In this document: positions 9,372-17,250 of the stretch, piece after piece
Position numbering within the stretch: position 1 is the first letter of the stretch
How the letters are laid out: every line of letters starts with the position of its first letter
From: Lachnospiraceae bacterium
Lineage (GTDB): Bacteria > Bacillota > Clostridia > Lachnospirales > Lachnospiraceae
Reading direction: 5' to 3'
Assembly: GCA_028689715.1 (NCBI GenBank)
Contig: JAQVCQ010000019.1
Coordinates: 1-35,852 of the forward strand
Length of the DNA stretch: 35,852 bases
Notes under the pieces: model-generated
What the model was told of the DNA's origin: nothing
Database searches by the model: none
The model's input: the letters and a program-made list of their open reading frames with translations, nothing else
Position numbers and translations under genes: made by a program

Positions 9372-10496
9372 TCAGATTTTTTTCCATCCTTTTTCGATCC
9401 TTGACTCGAGCTCTTCAAATGGCTTCAGGCCACTCAATGCATCATAAGCACTCACACAACATGCTCCTGTTGCTGCTGCCAGCTGAATGCACCTGCCCGG
9501 CTCTCTCCCTGATAGCATGGCTGTGAGGAAAGCTGCAATACTGGTATCTCCGGCACCAGTACCTGATCTGATTTCGTCAGGCTGATAACTTTTCTCAAAT
9601 CCATGTAGATTTGCCCACTTTTCCAGATCCAGTTCTGCCTTTTTACCGACCATCGCGATCTTGTCAGCACTGGCACTTCTGTAGTATATACCTGGTCTGC
9701 CACACTTTATTAAGATGAACTTCGCACCCATGCCCATTAATTCATCTGCCAGTGGTTCTATATCATTTTCCATGCTGAGAAGATCCGTGATATCTCCTCC
9801 ATCTGCTTTCTTCATCCATTCCTGATATGTTTCAGGCTGAAGCATACAGCATAGTTCCTCTATACTTGGTACAAAAAAATCAACGTAGGGAATCACTTTC
9901 GTTAATACCTTCTTCCAGTCAACCATTCCCGCTTCACTATTTGGGTCAACGGCTGCCAGATCCAATGATGTGGACATCCCATATTCTTTTACTTTTTTAA
10001 AGATTCTGATCAGATCAGCACCATCATTTTCATATATCTTTTTCATGATGGATGGATATCCAAAATGAAAATGATTCATGTCTTTTATACTTTCAAAATC
10101 AATATCATCATAACAAAATGTATTATTTGCTCCTGGATCATGTAAGAAAATACGGTCTATTCCCGGAATCGCCAACACAATGGAATAAGATGTATGATTG
10201 TCTTCCGCCTGAATCATATCTCTTTTTCCATCATATTTATTTTCTTCCATAATATCAAGAATCAATCTTCCAAATTCATCATGACCGATCTTACCAAGAA
10301 GTTTTACATCTGCACCCAGTTTCTTCATGGCCAGACCTGTATTGGCAACACACCCACCTGTGTGAATGTCGATTCCATCCATACTGATTAATTTTCCAGG
10401 CATTAGAATATCATCCAGAACTTTCATTTTTTTTCCAGGAAATACCGGTGTGACATCCAGACAGATATGTCCTGCTACAACAGCTTTTTTTGACAT
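9372..10496 (-). CDS. PfkB/ribokinase family carbohydrate kinase
   Basis: This ATP-dependent kinase of the ribokinase fold probably phosphorylates a sugar or nucleoside in the cytoplasm. The N-terminal glycine motif is HTGGCVANTGLAMKKLG, and the C-terminal PfkB signature is RSGTGAGDTSIAAFL with the catalytic aspartate in GAGD. At 374 residues it is longer than most ribokinases (about 310); the extra length appears to lie in the centre and the stretch before the signature. GGAGGG precedes the ATG by 6 nt. It has its own terminator and seems monocistronic. No transporter or dedicated hydrolase adjoins to identify the substrate; the next gene upstream is a purine permease, so a nucleoside is one possibility. 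Confidence 0.88.
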   Translation of the reverse strand: MSKKAVVAGHICLDVTPVFPGKKMKVLDDILMPGKLISMDGIDIHTGGCVANTGLAMKKLGADVKLLGKIGHDEFGRLILDIMEENKYDGKRDMIQAEDNHTSYSIVLAIPGIDRIFLHDPGANNTFCYDDIDFESIKDMNHFHFGYPSIMKKIYENDGADLIRIFKKVKEYGMSTSLDLAAVDPNSEAGMVDWKKVLTKVIPYVDFFVPSIEELCCMLQPETYQEWMKKADGGDITDLLSMENDIEPLADELMGMGAKFILIKCGRPGIYYRSASADKIAMVGKKAELDLEKWANLHGFEKSYQPDEIRSGTGAGDTSIAAFLTAMLSGREPGRCIQLAAATGACCVSAYDALSGLKPFEELESRIEKGWKKI

Positions 10497-10521
10497 CGTT
10501 CATCCCTCCAATTCTAATATC

Positions 10522-10527
10522 AGTATA
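10522..10527 (-). promoter_or_regulatory. Possible -10 box of the PfkB kinase gene
   Basis: On the minus strand TATACT (five of six matches) lies about 26 nt before the kinase start. No good -35 box is seen at the usual distance, so this is weak. Confidence 0.25.
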
Positions 10528-10611
10528 GCCCGATTTCATGATTAAGAATAGTATTAATTTGTTTTTTGGACCATCTTAATTTGCTGTTATTCCTAAGATC
10601 GATCCTGGTAA

Positions 10612-10657
10612 AAAAGACATGCCCTTCTCATATTACTATGATCAGGTCATGTCTTTT
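10612..10657 (-). terminator. Terminator of the purine permease gene
   Basis: A 10-bp stem AAAAGACATG / CATGTCTTTT (10612-10621 with 10648-10657) encloses a 26-nt loop that can add two G-C pairs past one mismatch. On the minus strand it is followed by further T residues. It lies between the permease stop and the kinase start. Confidence 0.75.
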
Positions 10658-10720
10658 CTATTTTTATCATTCTATCATGTTGTTAGTTTTACCTTAAATT
10701 GTTCTTATTATAGTACAAAA

Positions 10721-12085
10721 TTATAATATTGCAAGAATAATAAAATTCAATAAGAATAATACTGATGCGACCCAGATGATTGGGTGGATTTCATTTGCTT
10801 TTTTCTTAGCAAGCTTAACGATGCAGTAGAAAATAAATCCAGCTGCGATACCATAAGAAATACTATAGCAGAGAGCCATAAAGATTGCTGCAAAGAATGC
10901 TGGAATGGCATCTTCAAAGCTATCCCATTTAATTTCTTTAAAGGAAGCCAGCATCATAACACCAACTGCGATCAGTGCAGGTGCTGAAGCCTGTCCTGGT
11001 ACAATTGCTACGATTGGGGAAAGGAACATACTGAGAATAAATAAAACGGATACGGTTACTGATGTAAGACCTGTACGTCCGCCAGCACCAATACCAGCAG
11101 CACTTTCAACATAAGTTGTTGTATTGGAAGTACCGAAAAGCGCTCCGATTGAAGTTGCAATGGAATCAGCAAATAATGCTCTGTCCATTTTAGATTTGAA
11201 ACCTGGCTGTTCCTGAAGAGATTTTTCATCTGCTTCATCAAAAATTCCAGTTTTCTTGCCTGTACCGATAAATGTTCCAATTGTATCAAATGTATCAGAT
11301 AAACTGAAAGCAAAAATTGTCATAAGAACAAGTGGAATTCTGGATGCATCTGCAAATAATGCACCAATTCCAGCTGAACTAAGCGCTGCACCAAATGTTG
11401 TTCCAAGAGCAGCAAAATCATCAGCAAGACCTGCAGTAGCACCTATACCTGACAGATCTGTTACTCCCATAGGAATACCAATTACTGTAGTAGCTGCGAT
11501 ACCGATTAAAATAGCACCTTTTACATTTAAAACAAGTAGAACAAATGTAATTACAATTCCGATAATTGCAAGGAGAATGCCAGCATTATTAAATACTGCG
11601 ATTCCAGGAATTCCTGCATCAAAATTAACAAGTCCAATATTCACGATTCCAAGATATGCAATAAAGATACCGATACCACCGCTGATTGCATTCTGAAGGC
11701 TTTCAGGAATTGCTTTGATGATGATCTTACGAATCTTTGTTACTGTGATCAGGATGTTGATCAGACCACAGATAAATACCATTGCAAGTGCTTCCTGCCA
11801 GGTAAATCCAAGTCCAAAACATACTGTGTAGGTAAAGAACGCATTCAGACCCATTCCAGGTGCCAGTGCATAAGGCACATTTGCAAAAAGTCCCATAACA
11901 AGGGTTCCAACAGCAGATGCAATAATTGTTGCAAGGAAAACTGCACCGTATGGTACTCCTGTCTCGGAAAGCATTGCCGGGTTTACAATGATAATGTAAG
12001 CCATTGCAAAAAATGTTGTGACACCTGCAATGATTTCTTTGGAGACGGATGTTCCATGTCCTTCAAGCTTAAAAAATTTGTCCAT
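10721..12085 (-). CDS. NCS2/AzgA-type purine permease (hypoxanthine/guanine/adenine)
   Basis: This is a 454-residue integral membrane proton-coupled nucleobase importer. The N-terminus (FFKLEGHGTSVSKEIIAGVTTF, 22 residues in the gene, of which VSKEIIAGVTTFFAMAY is the core) and the substrate segments ALAPGMGLNAFF and TTTYVESAAGIGAGGRTGL are AzgA/PbuG signatures. About 12-14 hydrophobic segments span the protein. AAAGGAG lies 7 nt before the ATG. It is followed by its own terminator and has a TATAAT box at 12139. Many Firmicute members are under a purine riboswitch; I found no such aptamer in the 228-nt leader. Exact base specificity cannot be told. Confidence 0.92.
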   Translation of the reverse strand: MDKFFKLEGHGTSVSKEIIAGVTTFFAMAYIIIVNPAMLSETGVPYGAVFLATIIASAVGTLVMGLFANVPYALAPGMGLNAFFTYTVCFGLGFTWQEALAMVFICGLINILITVTKIRKIIIKAIPESLQNAISGGIGIFIAYLGIVNIGLVNFDAGIPGIAVFNNAGILLAIIGIVITFVLLVLNVKGAILIGIAATTVIGIPMGVTDLSGIGATAGLADDFAALGTTFGAALSSAGIGALFADASRIPLVLMTIFAFSLSDTFDTIGTFIGTGKKTGIFDEADEKSLQEQPGFKSKMDRALFADSIATSIGALFGTSNTTTYVESAAGIGAGGRTGLTSVTVSVLFILSMFLSPIVAIVPGQASAPALIAVGVMMLASFKEIKWDSFEDAIPAFFAAIFMALCYSISYGIAAGFIFYCIVKLAKKKANEIHPIIWVASVLFLLNFIILAIL

Positions 12086-12138
12086 TTGTAATCTCCTTTA
12101 ATAATATGATAGTAGTGATAAAGTAATATTCCCTTGAA

Positions 12139-12144
12139 ATTATA
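12139..12144 (-). promoter_or_regulatory. Putative -10 box of the purine permease gene
   Basis: A perfect TATAAT on the minus strand lies 53 nt before the permease start. The corresponding -35 region (TTTTAA) is poor, so activity may depend on other factors. The rest of 12086-12313 is very AT-rich, with a direct repeat of AAATTAAGAA near 12205-12235 and no clear terminator for the gene ending at 12314. Confidence 0.45.
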
Positions 12145-12313
12145 CCTTAGCTTTTATCGTATTAAAAGGGGAAAGTGTTCCAAAATACATTTTCGTAAAT
12201 TATTTCTTAATTTTATAAATAAATTCTTAATTTTTTTATAAGTTTTGCTTACTTTTATAACATTTGTATAAAGAATTTTATTGTTTTACTGCTCAAATCG
12301 TTCTTTCCGGTGT

Positions 12314-12733
12314 TCAATCCATATGAAAAAATCCTTTGTCTCCATCAAAATAATAATAGAGTACTTCACCTGTAAATCGTAAAATACAGTAAAGCGGTTC
12401 TTTCACTGAATCATGAAGCTGTTTTGTTCTTTCTGTATTCCACAGTCTTCTTTTTTCCTCTGCCTGATCAATGACCACAACTTCGCCGATCATGGAAACG
12501 CAGTCCTGTCCAACGCATATATTTAATGCAGCTTTATTATTTTTTTTAAAGTCATTCACTTTTCCGGAATAAATACCTGTCGTGAAATATACCGTTTTGA
12601 TATTACTATTTGTCATGACTTCCATTTCAAAAATATGTGGGTATCCGTTCGGATCGATCCCGGCAAGTTCAACTGATTCAGCCTGCTTTAATAAATCATC
12701 TGCTCTTTTCATGATTTTTTCGACTTCAGTCAT
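12314..12733 (-). CDS. Pyridoxamine 5'-phosphate oxidase-like flavin-binding protein
   Basis: This 139-residue protein has the split-barrel PNPOx-like fold: ELAGIDPNGYPHIFEM at about 22-37 forms the first strands, VYFTTGIYSGKVNDFKKN the middle, and VSMIGEVVVID the last barrel strands. Such proteins bind FMN, F420 or heme; this group is usually annotated general stress or PNPOx family. It is too short and divergent to be true PdxH. AGGAGGAGG lies just upstream, and it follows the diguanylate cyclase gene by 15 nt, so it is the last gene of the Nudix-DUF438-GGDEF operon. A redox role linked to that sensor set is inference. Confidence 0.82.
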   Translation of the reverse strand: MTEVEKIMKRADDLLKQAESVELAGIDPNGYPHIFEMEVMTNSNIKTVYFTTGIYSGKVNDFKKNNKAALNICVGQDCVSMIGEVVVIDQAEEKRRLWNTERTKQLHDSVKEPLYCILRFTGEVLYYYFDGDKGFFHMD

Positions 12734-12748
12734 ATTTCCTCCTCCTCG

Positions 12749-14461
12749 TTAAGATGGTTCTGCTTTCTTTTCAGATTGATGAAAGAAATTTTTCATCTTT
12801 TGCTTGTTCAGATACATCATTCGGTCAGCTTCACGGTAAACCATGTCTATATCATATGTCTCATCACTTTTTATTTTTGAATAACCGCCTGCAACTGTAA
12901 AATCTGTCCCCGTCTTGCGCCCTGTTCGTTCTGCCTGTTCTGATACCATATTGATTCTGGACTGGATCACATCATCAGTGATATGATCCTGTGCTGTAAT
13001 GATCACGCATACCTCATCTCCTCCGATACGATAACAGCTGCCGACGTCTTCAAACCCCATCTGAATGATCTTTGAAAATTCTATGATTGCTTCATCCCCA
13101 CGTGCATGACCAAATCTGTCATTGATCCGTTTCAGCCCATTCATATCAAATGTTACAATGTAGCACCCCTGAATTTCTTTGGTGTGCGTACGAAAGTAAG
13201 ACAGTTTTTCTTCAAATGCAGATCTGTTTTTAAGTCCTGTCATCTGATCCGTATATGCCAATGTCTCAAGAATTCGAGTCCTGGCATTTTCAGCGATCAC
13301 TTTTGACATGTTTTTAATAATTTCAACTGCCCACATTAATAAAAAGATCAGTAATCCAAGTCTGGAGAAGAATCCTTCATCATGACCTGTAGCAAAATAA
13401 AATCTGAACAGATCAACTGCCAGAAAACTGACAAGAACGATCACAGTGAAAACAAACATTTTTACTTCTTTAGCGGCCTCTTTTTTTAGAAATTCCCGAA
13501 CACCATCCAATGCCAGATATAATATCGTACTTCCTATCAATATATGCGTCATCCATATACTTTCCATATAATCAGCGATCTCAAGTAATTGAAACACTTC
13601 TATGACAAAAAACAGAAAAATTGAAACCCAGAACATGATTCTTACAAAATGTTTTTTTTCATAATAGGAAAATGCCTGTAAAAACCACAAGAAAAATGGT
13701 AGAAGAATTGTAAATGCCAAAAATTCAAGGCTTAGCAGAAAGAAAACATTTCCAATATACATCTGTAAAATATTCAGAATACAAATACTCCAGATTCCTG
13801 TTATGATCGACAACGCACCAAGTCTGAACAAGGCAGCCGTCAGACCCCCGCTTTTTAAAATAAATGCTATGATCATCATACTAATACCCAGGGTAAGTAT
13901 AATAATACATGCAATCGCACTTGGGAGCCTGTCTTTTAGCAGATACGCAATCACAGAAGCCTTATCCCCAAGATAGACTTCATTGATCTTTCCTGCATAA
14001 TTGTCATATGCTCCTGTCACTTCGATCTGTAGTTCATTTCCTGCCTGATTTTGAAGAATAGGAATGATCACCCAGGAAGATCCTGGTGTTTTTCCAAATA
14101 AATGCCCATCCTGATATCCAAATGTTGCAACTTCTTTATTTTGAATACTTGCTTGAACAAACTGGTGGCTTGCCCGAAAAAACAATACATCATTTGACCC
14201 GATCTCATCAGGTATTCTGGACTTGACAATAAATGGCTGCCCTGCGTGCACGCCTTCCACTGCGTATGGCAGTGTGATATCAGACGCTTGACCCGCCTCT
14301 GTTATTACATCCCATGTTTCCGGAAATGCTCTCAGATTTTTTACAGAAACAATTCCATAATCTGAATCTGACATAAAAAATTCAACTGCCACAATCATAA
14401 CACCAATGAGCAGGCTGAAAAATAATAATGTACTTTTAAATTTATGGTTTGACGCCTTCAA
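12749..14461 (-). CDS. Membrane-bound diguanylate cyclase (GGDEF), TTG start
   Basis: This protein would make c-di-GMP from two GTP at the membrane. After an N-terminal anchor (LLFFSLLIGVMIVAV) there is an extracytoplasmic domain of about 150 residues resembling 7TMR-DISM sensor regions. Seven or so membrane segments follow, then a GGDEF domain starting at LAYTDQMTGLKNR. The active site reads RIGGDEV near residue 480, so the last F is V, a tolerated change. The RxxD inhibitory site is absent (EDVG stands there). No ATG fits: the longest frame starts 64 bp inside the previous gene without a binding site, whereas TTG at 14461 has GGGAGG 6 nt upstream. It then overlaps the DUF438 gene by 20 bp, suggesting translational coupling. 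Signal is unknown. Confidence 0.87.
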   Translation of the reverse strand: MKASNHKFKSTLLFFSLLIGVMIVAVEFFMSDSDYGIVSVKNLRAFPETWDVITEAGQASDITLPYAVEGVHAGQPFIVKSRIPDEIGSNDVLFFRASHQFVQASIQNKEVATFGYQDGHLFGKTPGSSWVIIPILQNQAGNELQIEVTGAYDNYAGKINEVYLGDKASVIAYLLKDRLPSAIACIIILTLGISMMIIAFILKSGGLTAALFRLGALSIITGIWSICILNILQMYIGNVFFLLSLEFLAFTILLPFFLWFLQAFSYYEKKHFVRIMFWVSIFLFFVIEVFQLLEIADYMESIWMTHILIGSTILYLALDGVREFLKKEAAKEVKMFVFTVIVLVSFLAVDLFRFYFATGHDEGFFSRLGLLIFLLMWAVEIIKNMSKVIAENARTRILETLAYTDQMTGLKNRSAFEEKLSYFRTHTKEIQGCYIVTFDMNGLKRINDRFGHARGDEAIIEFSKIIQMGFEDVGSCYRIGGDEVCVIITAQDHITDDVIQSRINMVSEQAERTGRKTGTDFTVAGGYSKIKSDETYDIDMVYREADRMMYLNKQKMKNFFHQSEKKAEPS

Positions 14462-15635
14462 CTGTATCCTCCCAGCTAAGCAGGCGCTGTTCGCCCTGTA
14501 ATGCACGCAAAGCTGTTATATCCTGTGTCATTTCGAGAGTCCCCCTGTATTTTCCTGTCTCATCTCTGATTGGAATATACTGGATGTAAATAAACCTGCC
14601 TTTCATCTGAATCCAGAAATCAGCATGTTCCTTTGTTCCCAGTTTAAATGCTTCCAATATTTTCTCAACTACATGAACACTGTCAGATGGATGACAGTTC
14701 CTTACATCCCTGCCAATGACTGCAGCCGATCTTGGAAAAAGCCTTTCTTTTGGACGCGAGAAATATGCAACTTTATCATTTTCATCAACAAGCGTGATAT
14801 CCAGTGGCAGCGAACCCAATACAGCATCAAGCTGGATGAGATCAAAATGTCCTGTTTCAGTATTAAAAATGTTCCTGCCAATATCAAATGTAATGGGGCT
14901 GTCATTGTATTCTTCAACCATAACTGGCTCTTCTATAAAAGGAAATCCATACTCAAAACTTTGCCTTTTCATCTCTTCCATTTCTTCTGTACTCAATTCA
15001 GCGTCAGCACATGGAAATAAGATCAGCTCCTGCTTCTGGATCAGACCATATAATTTAAAATAAAGATCACCAATGACTTCATTCCTCTTCATTTGACTTG
15101 ATAAGAGCTCCTGATCTGACAGGATATTTTTTAAAACAAGTCGTGTATGATCATGAAGCGTCCAGAGAACTTTTAGTCCCTGATACCTTTCATCCTTTTT
15201 CTCAAGAAATGGAAATAAAATATTTTCAAGCTTCAGCAGATGTTCATTATACACTGAAAGATGATTTATAAACTCCACTAACTCATTTGGATTATGATCT
15301 ATGCTTTGATCTGAGATTTTCACTTTGAATTGTTCAAGTCTTTCCTTCAACCCCTCATTTTCCCGGATCATGATACCAAGAAAAGAATCCGGCTCCGGTC
15401 TTTTCCATTCATAATTGCTGAGTGGTTTATAAAATACATTGATCAGTTTATCAACATACCCAAGCATGTTCTGATCTGTCGTTCCTTCTTTTAGCTGCGC
15501 ATGCTGAATCAGCATAAGATCACGTGGCGTGACTGTCATAATATCATTTAAGTAATTCTGATATAATTCACCGCCATTTTCCTTTGCAGCGATTCCTTTA
15601 CAAAACTGAATCAGGCGTTCAATTCGATCATCCAT
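14442..15635 (-). CDS. DUF438 / hemerythrin-like / PAS sensor protein
   Basis: This is a soluble 397-residue protein of known family but uncharacterised function. The N-terminal ~100 residues match DUF438 (VTPRDLMLIQHAQL, then YKPLSNYEW). The middle is a helical hemerythrin-like region with NEHLLKLENILFPFLEKK, LHDHTR and KQELILFPCA; some iron ligands are recognisable but the set seems incomplete. The C-terminus is a PAS domain of the PAS_10 type (YFSRPKERLFPRSAAVIGRD, NCHPSDSVH, HADFWIQMKGRFIYIQYIPI). Start 15635 has GGGGG upstream; the longer frame overlaps the Nudix gene. It overlaps the diguanylate cyclase start by 20 bp, so it may feed a redox, heme or small-molecule signal to that enzyme (inference). 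Confidence 0.85.
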   Translation of the reverse strand: MDDRIERLIQFCKGIAAKENGGELYQNYLNDIMTVTPRDLMLIQHAQLKEGTTDQNMLGYVDKLINVFYKPLSNYEWKRPEPDSFLGIMIRENEGLKERLEQFKVKISDQSIDHNPNELVEFINHLSVYNEHLLKLENILFPFLEKKDERYQGLKVLWTLHDHTRLVLKNILSDQELLSSQMKRNEVIGDLYFKLYGLIQKQELILFPCADAELSTEEMEEMKRQSFEYGFPFIEEPVMVEEYNDSPITFDIGRNIFNTETGHFDLIQLDAVLGSLPLDITLVDENDKVAYFSRPKERLFPRSAAVIGRDVRNCHPSDSVHVVEKILEAFKLGTKEHADFWIQMKGRFIYIQYIPIRDETGKYRGTLEMTQDITALRALQGEQRLLSWEDTVEGVKP

Positions 15636-15654
15636 CCTTCTACCCCCTAAAAGA

Positions 15655-16140
15655 TCAGTTATTATCACATTTTTTTGCTCCGTAAAATGTATATGGACCA
15701 TATTTTGTTGTTCCATCATAAGGTATCTGGGATAAATAATTCCCCGACACTGCACATTCGATCAATTTTTTGGTCAGATCAGCTACATCCTCCCTGCCAA
15801 GTGCTTCCTCTATATCCATCCATATCACTTCACTGTTTTCCATTCCATCAGATACCGCATCTCCGCTGATATACTCTGCAAGAAATGCAACATACCAGTC
15901 TTTCTGATTAAATCTGATGCCAATGATTTCTTTTGGTCTGACCTGGATCCCGGTTTCCTCCATCACTTCGCGCATCACCGCTTCCTGAGGACTCTCTCCA
16001 ACATTCACATAACCGCCCGGAACGATCAGACGTCCTTTCCCAGCTCCATAAGTATGCCTTGCAAGCAGTACTTTATTTTCCCTGATCACGATTCCTGTAA
16101 CGGACTGGCTCCAATTTGTAGTTTCGTTTCCCTGCTCCAT
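15655..16140 (-). CDS. Nudix hydrolase
   Basis: Nudix enzymes hydrolyse nucleoside diphosphates linked to another group. The full 23-residue Nudix box spans residues 43-65: G43, E49, R57-E58, E61-E62 and G64 are all in place, so the enzyme should be active with Mg2+ or Mn2+. Length is 161. AAAGGAG lies 10 nt before the ATG. It is the first gene of the operon with DUF438, GGDEF and PNPOx-like genes, which suggests a nucleotide-linked role in the same response. Substrate is not readable from the sequence. Confidence 0.9.
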   Translation of the reverse strand: MEQGNETTNWSQSVTGIVIRENKVLLARHTYGAGKGRLIVPGGYVNVGESPQEAVMREVMEETGIQVRPKEIIGIRFNQKDWYVAFLAEYISGDAVSDGMENSEVIWMDIEEALGREDVADLTKKLIECAVSGNYLSQIPYDGTTKYGPYTFYGAKKCDNN

Positions 16141-16188
16141 GATGTGTACGCTCCTTTGATGATATATCTCCGTCTCTTATTTCTTCTT

Positions 16189-16206
16189 TATCACAATAAT
16201 GTGATA
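16189..16206. promoter_or_regulatory. 18-bp palindrome upstream of the Nudix operon
   Basis: TATCACA and TGTGATA are perfect inverted halves around ATAA. On the minus strand, where the genes run, no T-tract follows, so it is unlikely to terminate the sugar-kinase gene ending at 16224. Its place 49 nt before the Nudix start fits an operator, but no regulator is known. Confidence 0.35.
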
Positions 16207-16223
16207 GTTTTTTCATAGTATTC

Positions 16224-17246
16224 TTACTCTATATCATACTCCCTCATGACCAGTCCATGCAAGTTTTCTTTGCATCCTGCCTGTTTTAATGCATAGGAAA
16301 CAGCCCCGAGAACACATGGATATTTCAGGACCGAAATATCGAACTCCGGTTTATTGTTCGTATAAGAATATTCTTTCAATCCAGCTTTTATTGTATCAAT
16401 GCTGATCTGTGACTCTGCTTTCGTGAACTGTGATCCCGCAAGGATCAGTGGAATTTTTTTACCGGTCTCAAAATGTAACTGTTCAGTTACCCCAATGATA
16501 GTTTTTACATAGCATTCACCTACATCAGTTAAAATATCAACTGCAACAGGATCGCCTTCATTTGCTGCCTGGTATAGTAATTTATTCACATTCAGAATAA
16601 GTTCCTGTTGATGTTGGTTCATCCGATTCATGATCACTTCAAGGAACTCCGTCTTTTCCTTGATATCTAATAATGTAAATAACATTTCCTTCATCAAGGT
16701 TGCTCGTCCCCGTTTGAATAATGCATCATAAACATGAGCGATACATTGTTCAAACAGATACCCGCCTCCGCCCCGGTCTCCCGTCAGCTGACCGATTCCT
16801 CCACCCTGAAACGCATTTCCCTTTAGATCCAGTCCAGTCACGCAAAATCCGGTCCCATTAATTGCACAGATTCCCATACTGCTTTTACTTCCGGCCATAA
16901 TACCAAGATAGGAATCATTCAATAAACTAAATTGCAGGATTCCATATTCCCGAATCATTTCACTTATGATCCTATGCTGACTCTTTGTATCCACACCTGC
17001 CATACCAAAAACACTGTAGACGATCTGATCAACTGACAGATTGCCTCTTTTCAGAACATCATCCAGAATCTTATATAACGTCTGTTTTAACTCCTGAAAA
17101 CCGTTTTGAAAATCTTCATGATTGGTTGGTCCATATTGTTGAACAATATGTTTTTTTCCATCCAAATCATATAACGCACAAAGCGTTTTCGTTCCGCCAC
17201 CATCGACCCCGAGGATATATTTTTTCTCTGATTTGTTTTCTTTCAT
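16224..17246 (-). CDS. BadF/BadG-type sugar kinase (N-acetylglucosamine kinase-like)
   Basis: This 340-residue ASKHA-fold kinase opens with the phosphate-1 motif ILGVDGGGTKTLC at residues 11-23; GTGFCVTG and GGGIGQLTGDRGGGGYLFEQ give the sugar-binding and phosphate-2 regions. It has no Fe-S cysteines, so it belongs to the N-acetylglucosamine/glucosamine kinase branch rather than to the dehydratase activases. Start 17246 is 4 nt past the stop of the GH4 gene, with GGAGGAG inside that gene's end, so the two are translationally close. The partner suggests that it phosphorylates a disaccharide or a released sugar for the GH4 enzyme (inference). The longer frame upstream lies inside GH4 and is unlikely. 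Confidence 0.87.
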   Translation of the reverse strand: MKENKSEKKYILGVDGGGTKTLCALYDLDGKKHIVQQYGPTNHEDFQNGFQELKQTLYKILDDVLKRGNLSVDQIVYSVFGMAGVDTKSQHRIISEMIREYGILQFSLLNDSYLGIMAGSKSSMGICAINGTGFCVTGLDLKGNAFQGGGIGQLTGDRGGGGYLFEQCIAHVYDALFKRGRATLMKEMLFTLLDIKEKTEFLEVIMNRMNQHQQELILNVNKLLYQAANEGDPVAVDILTDVGECYVKTIIGVTEQLHFETGKKIPLILAGSQFTKAESQISIDTIKAGLKEYSYTNNKPEFDISVLKYPCVLGAVSYALKQAGCKENLHGLVMREYDIE

Positions 17247-17250
17247 CCTG

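Noticed and set aside
11256..11696. 146-residue plus-strand open frame
   Set aside because: It is antisense to transmembrane helices of the purine permease; its proline- and isoleucine-rich sequence is what reversed membrane codons give.
12086..12313. Purine riboswitch before the NCS2 permease
   Set aside because: The minus-strand leader lacks the conserved purine aptamer core and its paired loops; only an AT-rich stretch and a -10 box are visible.
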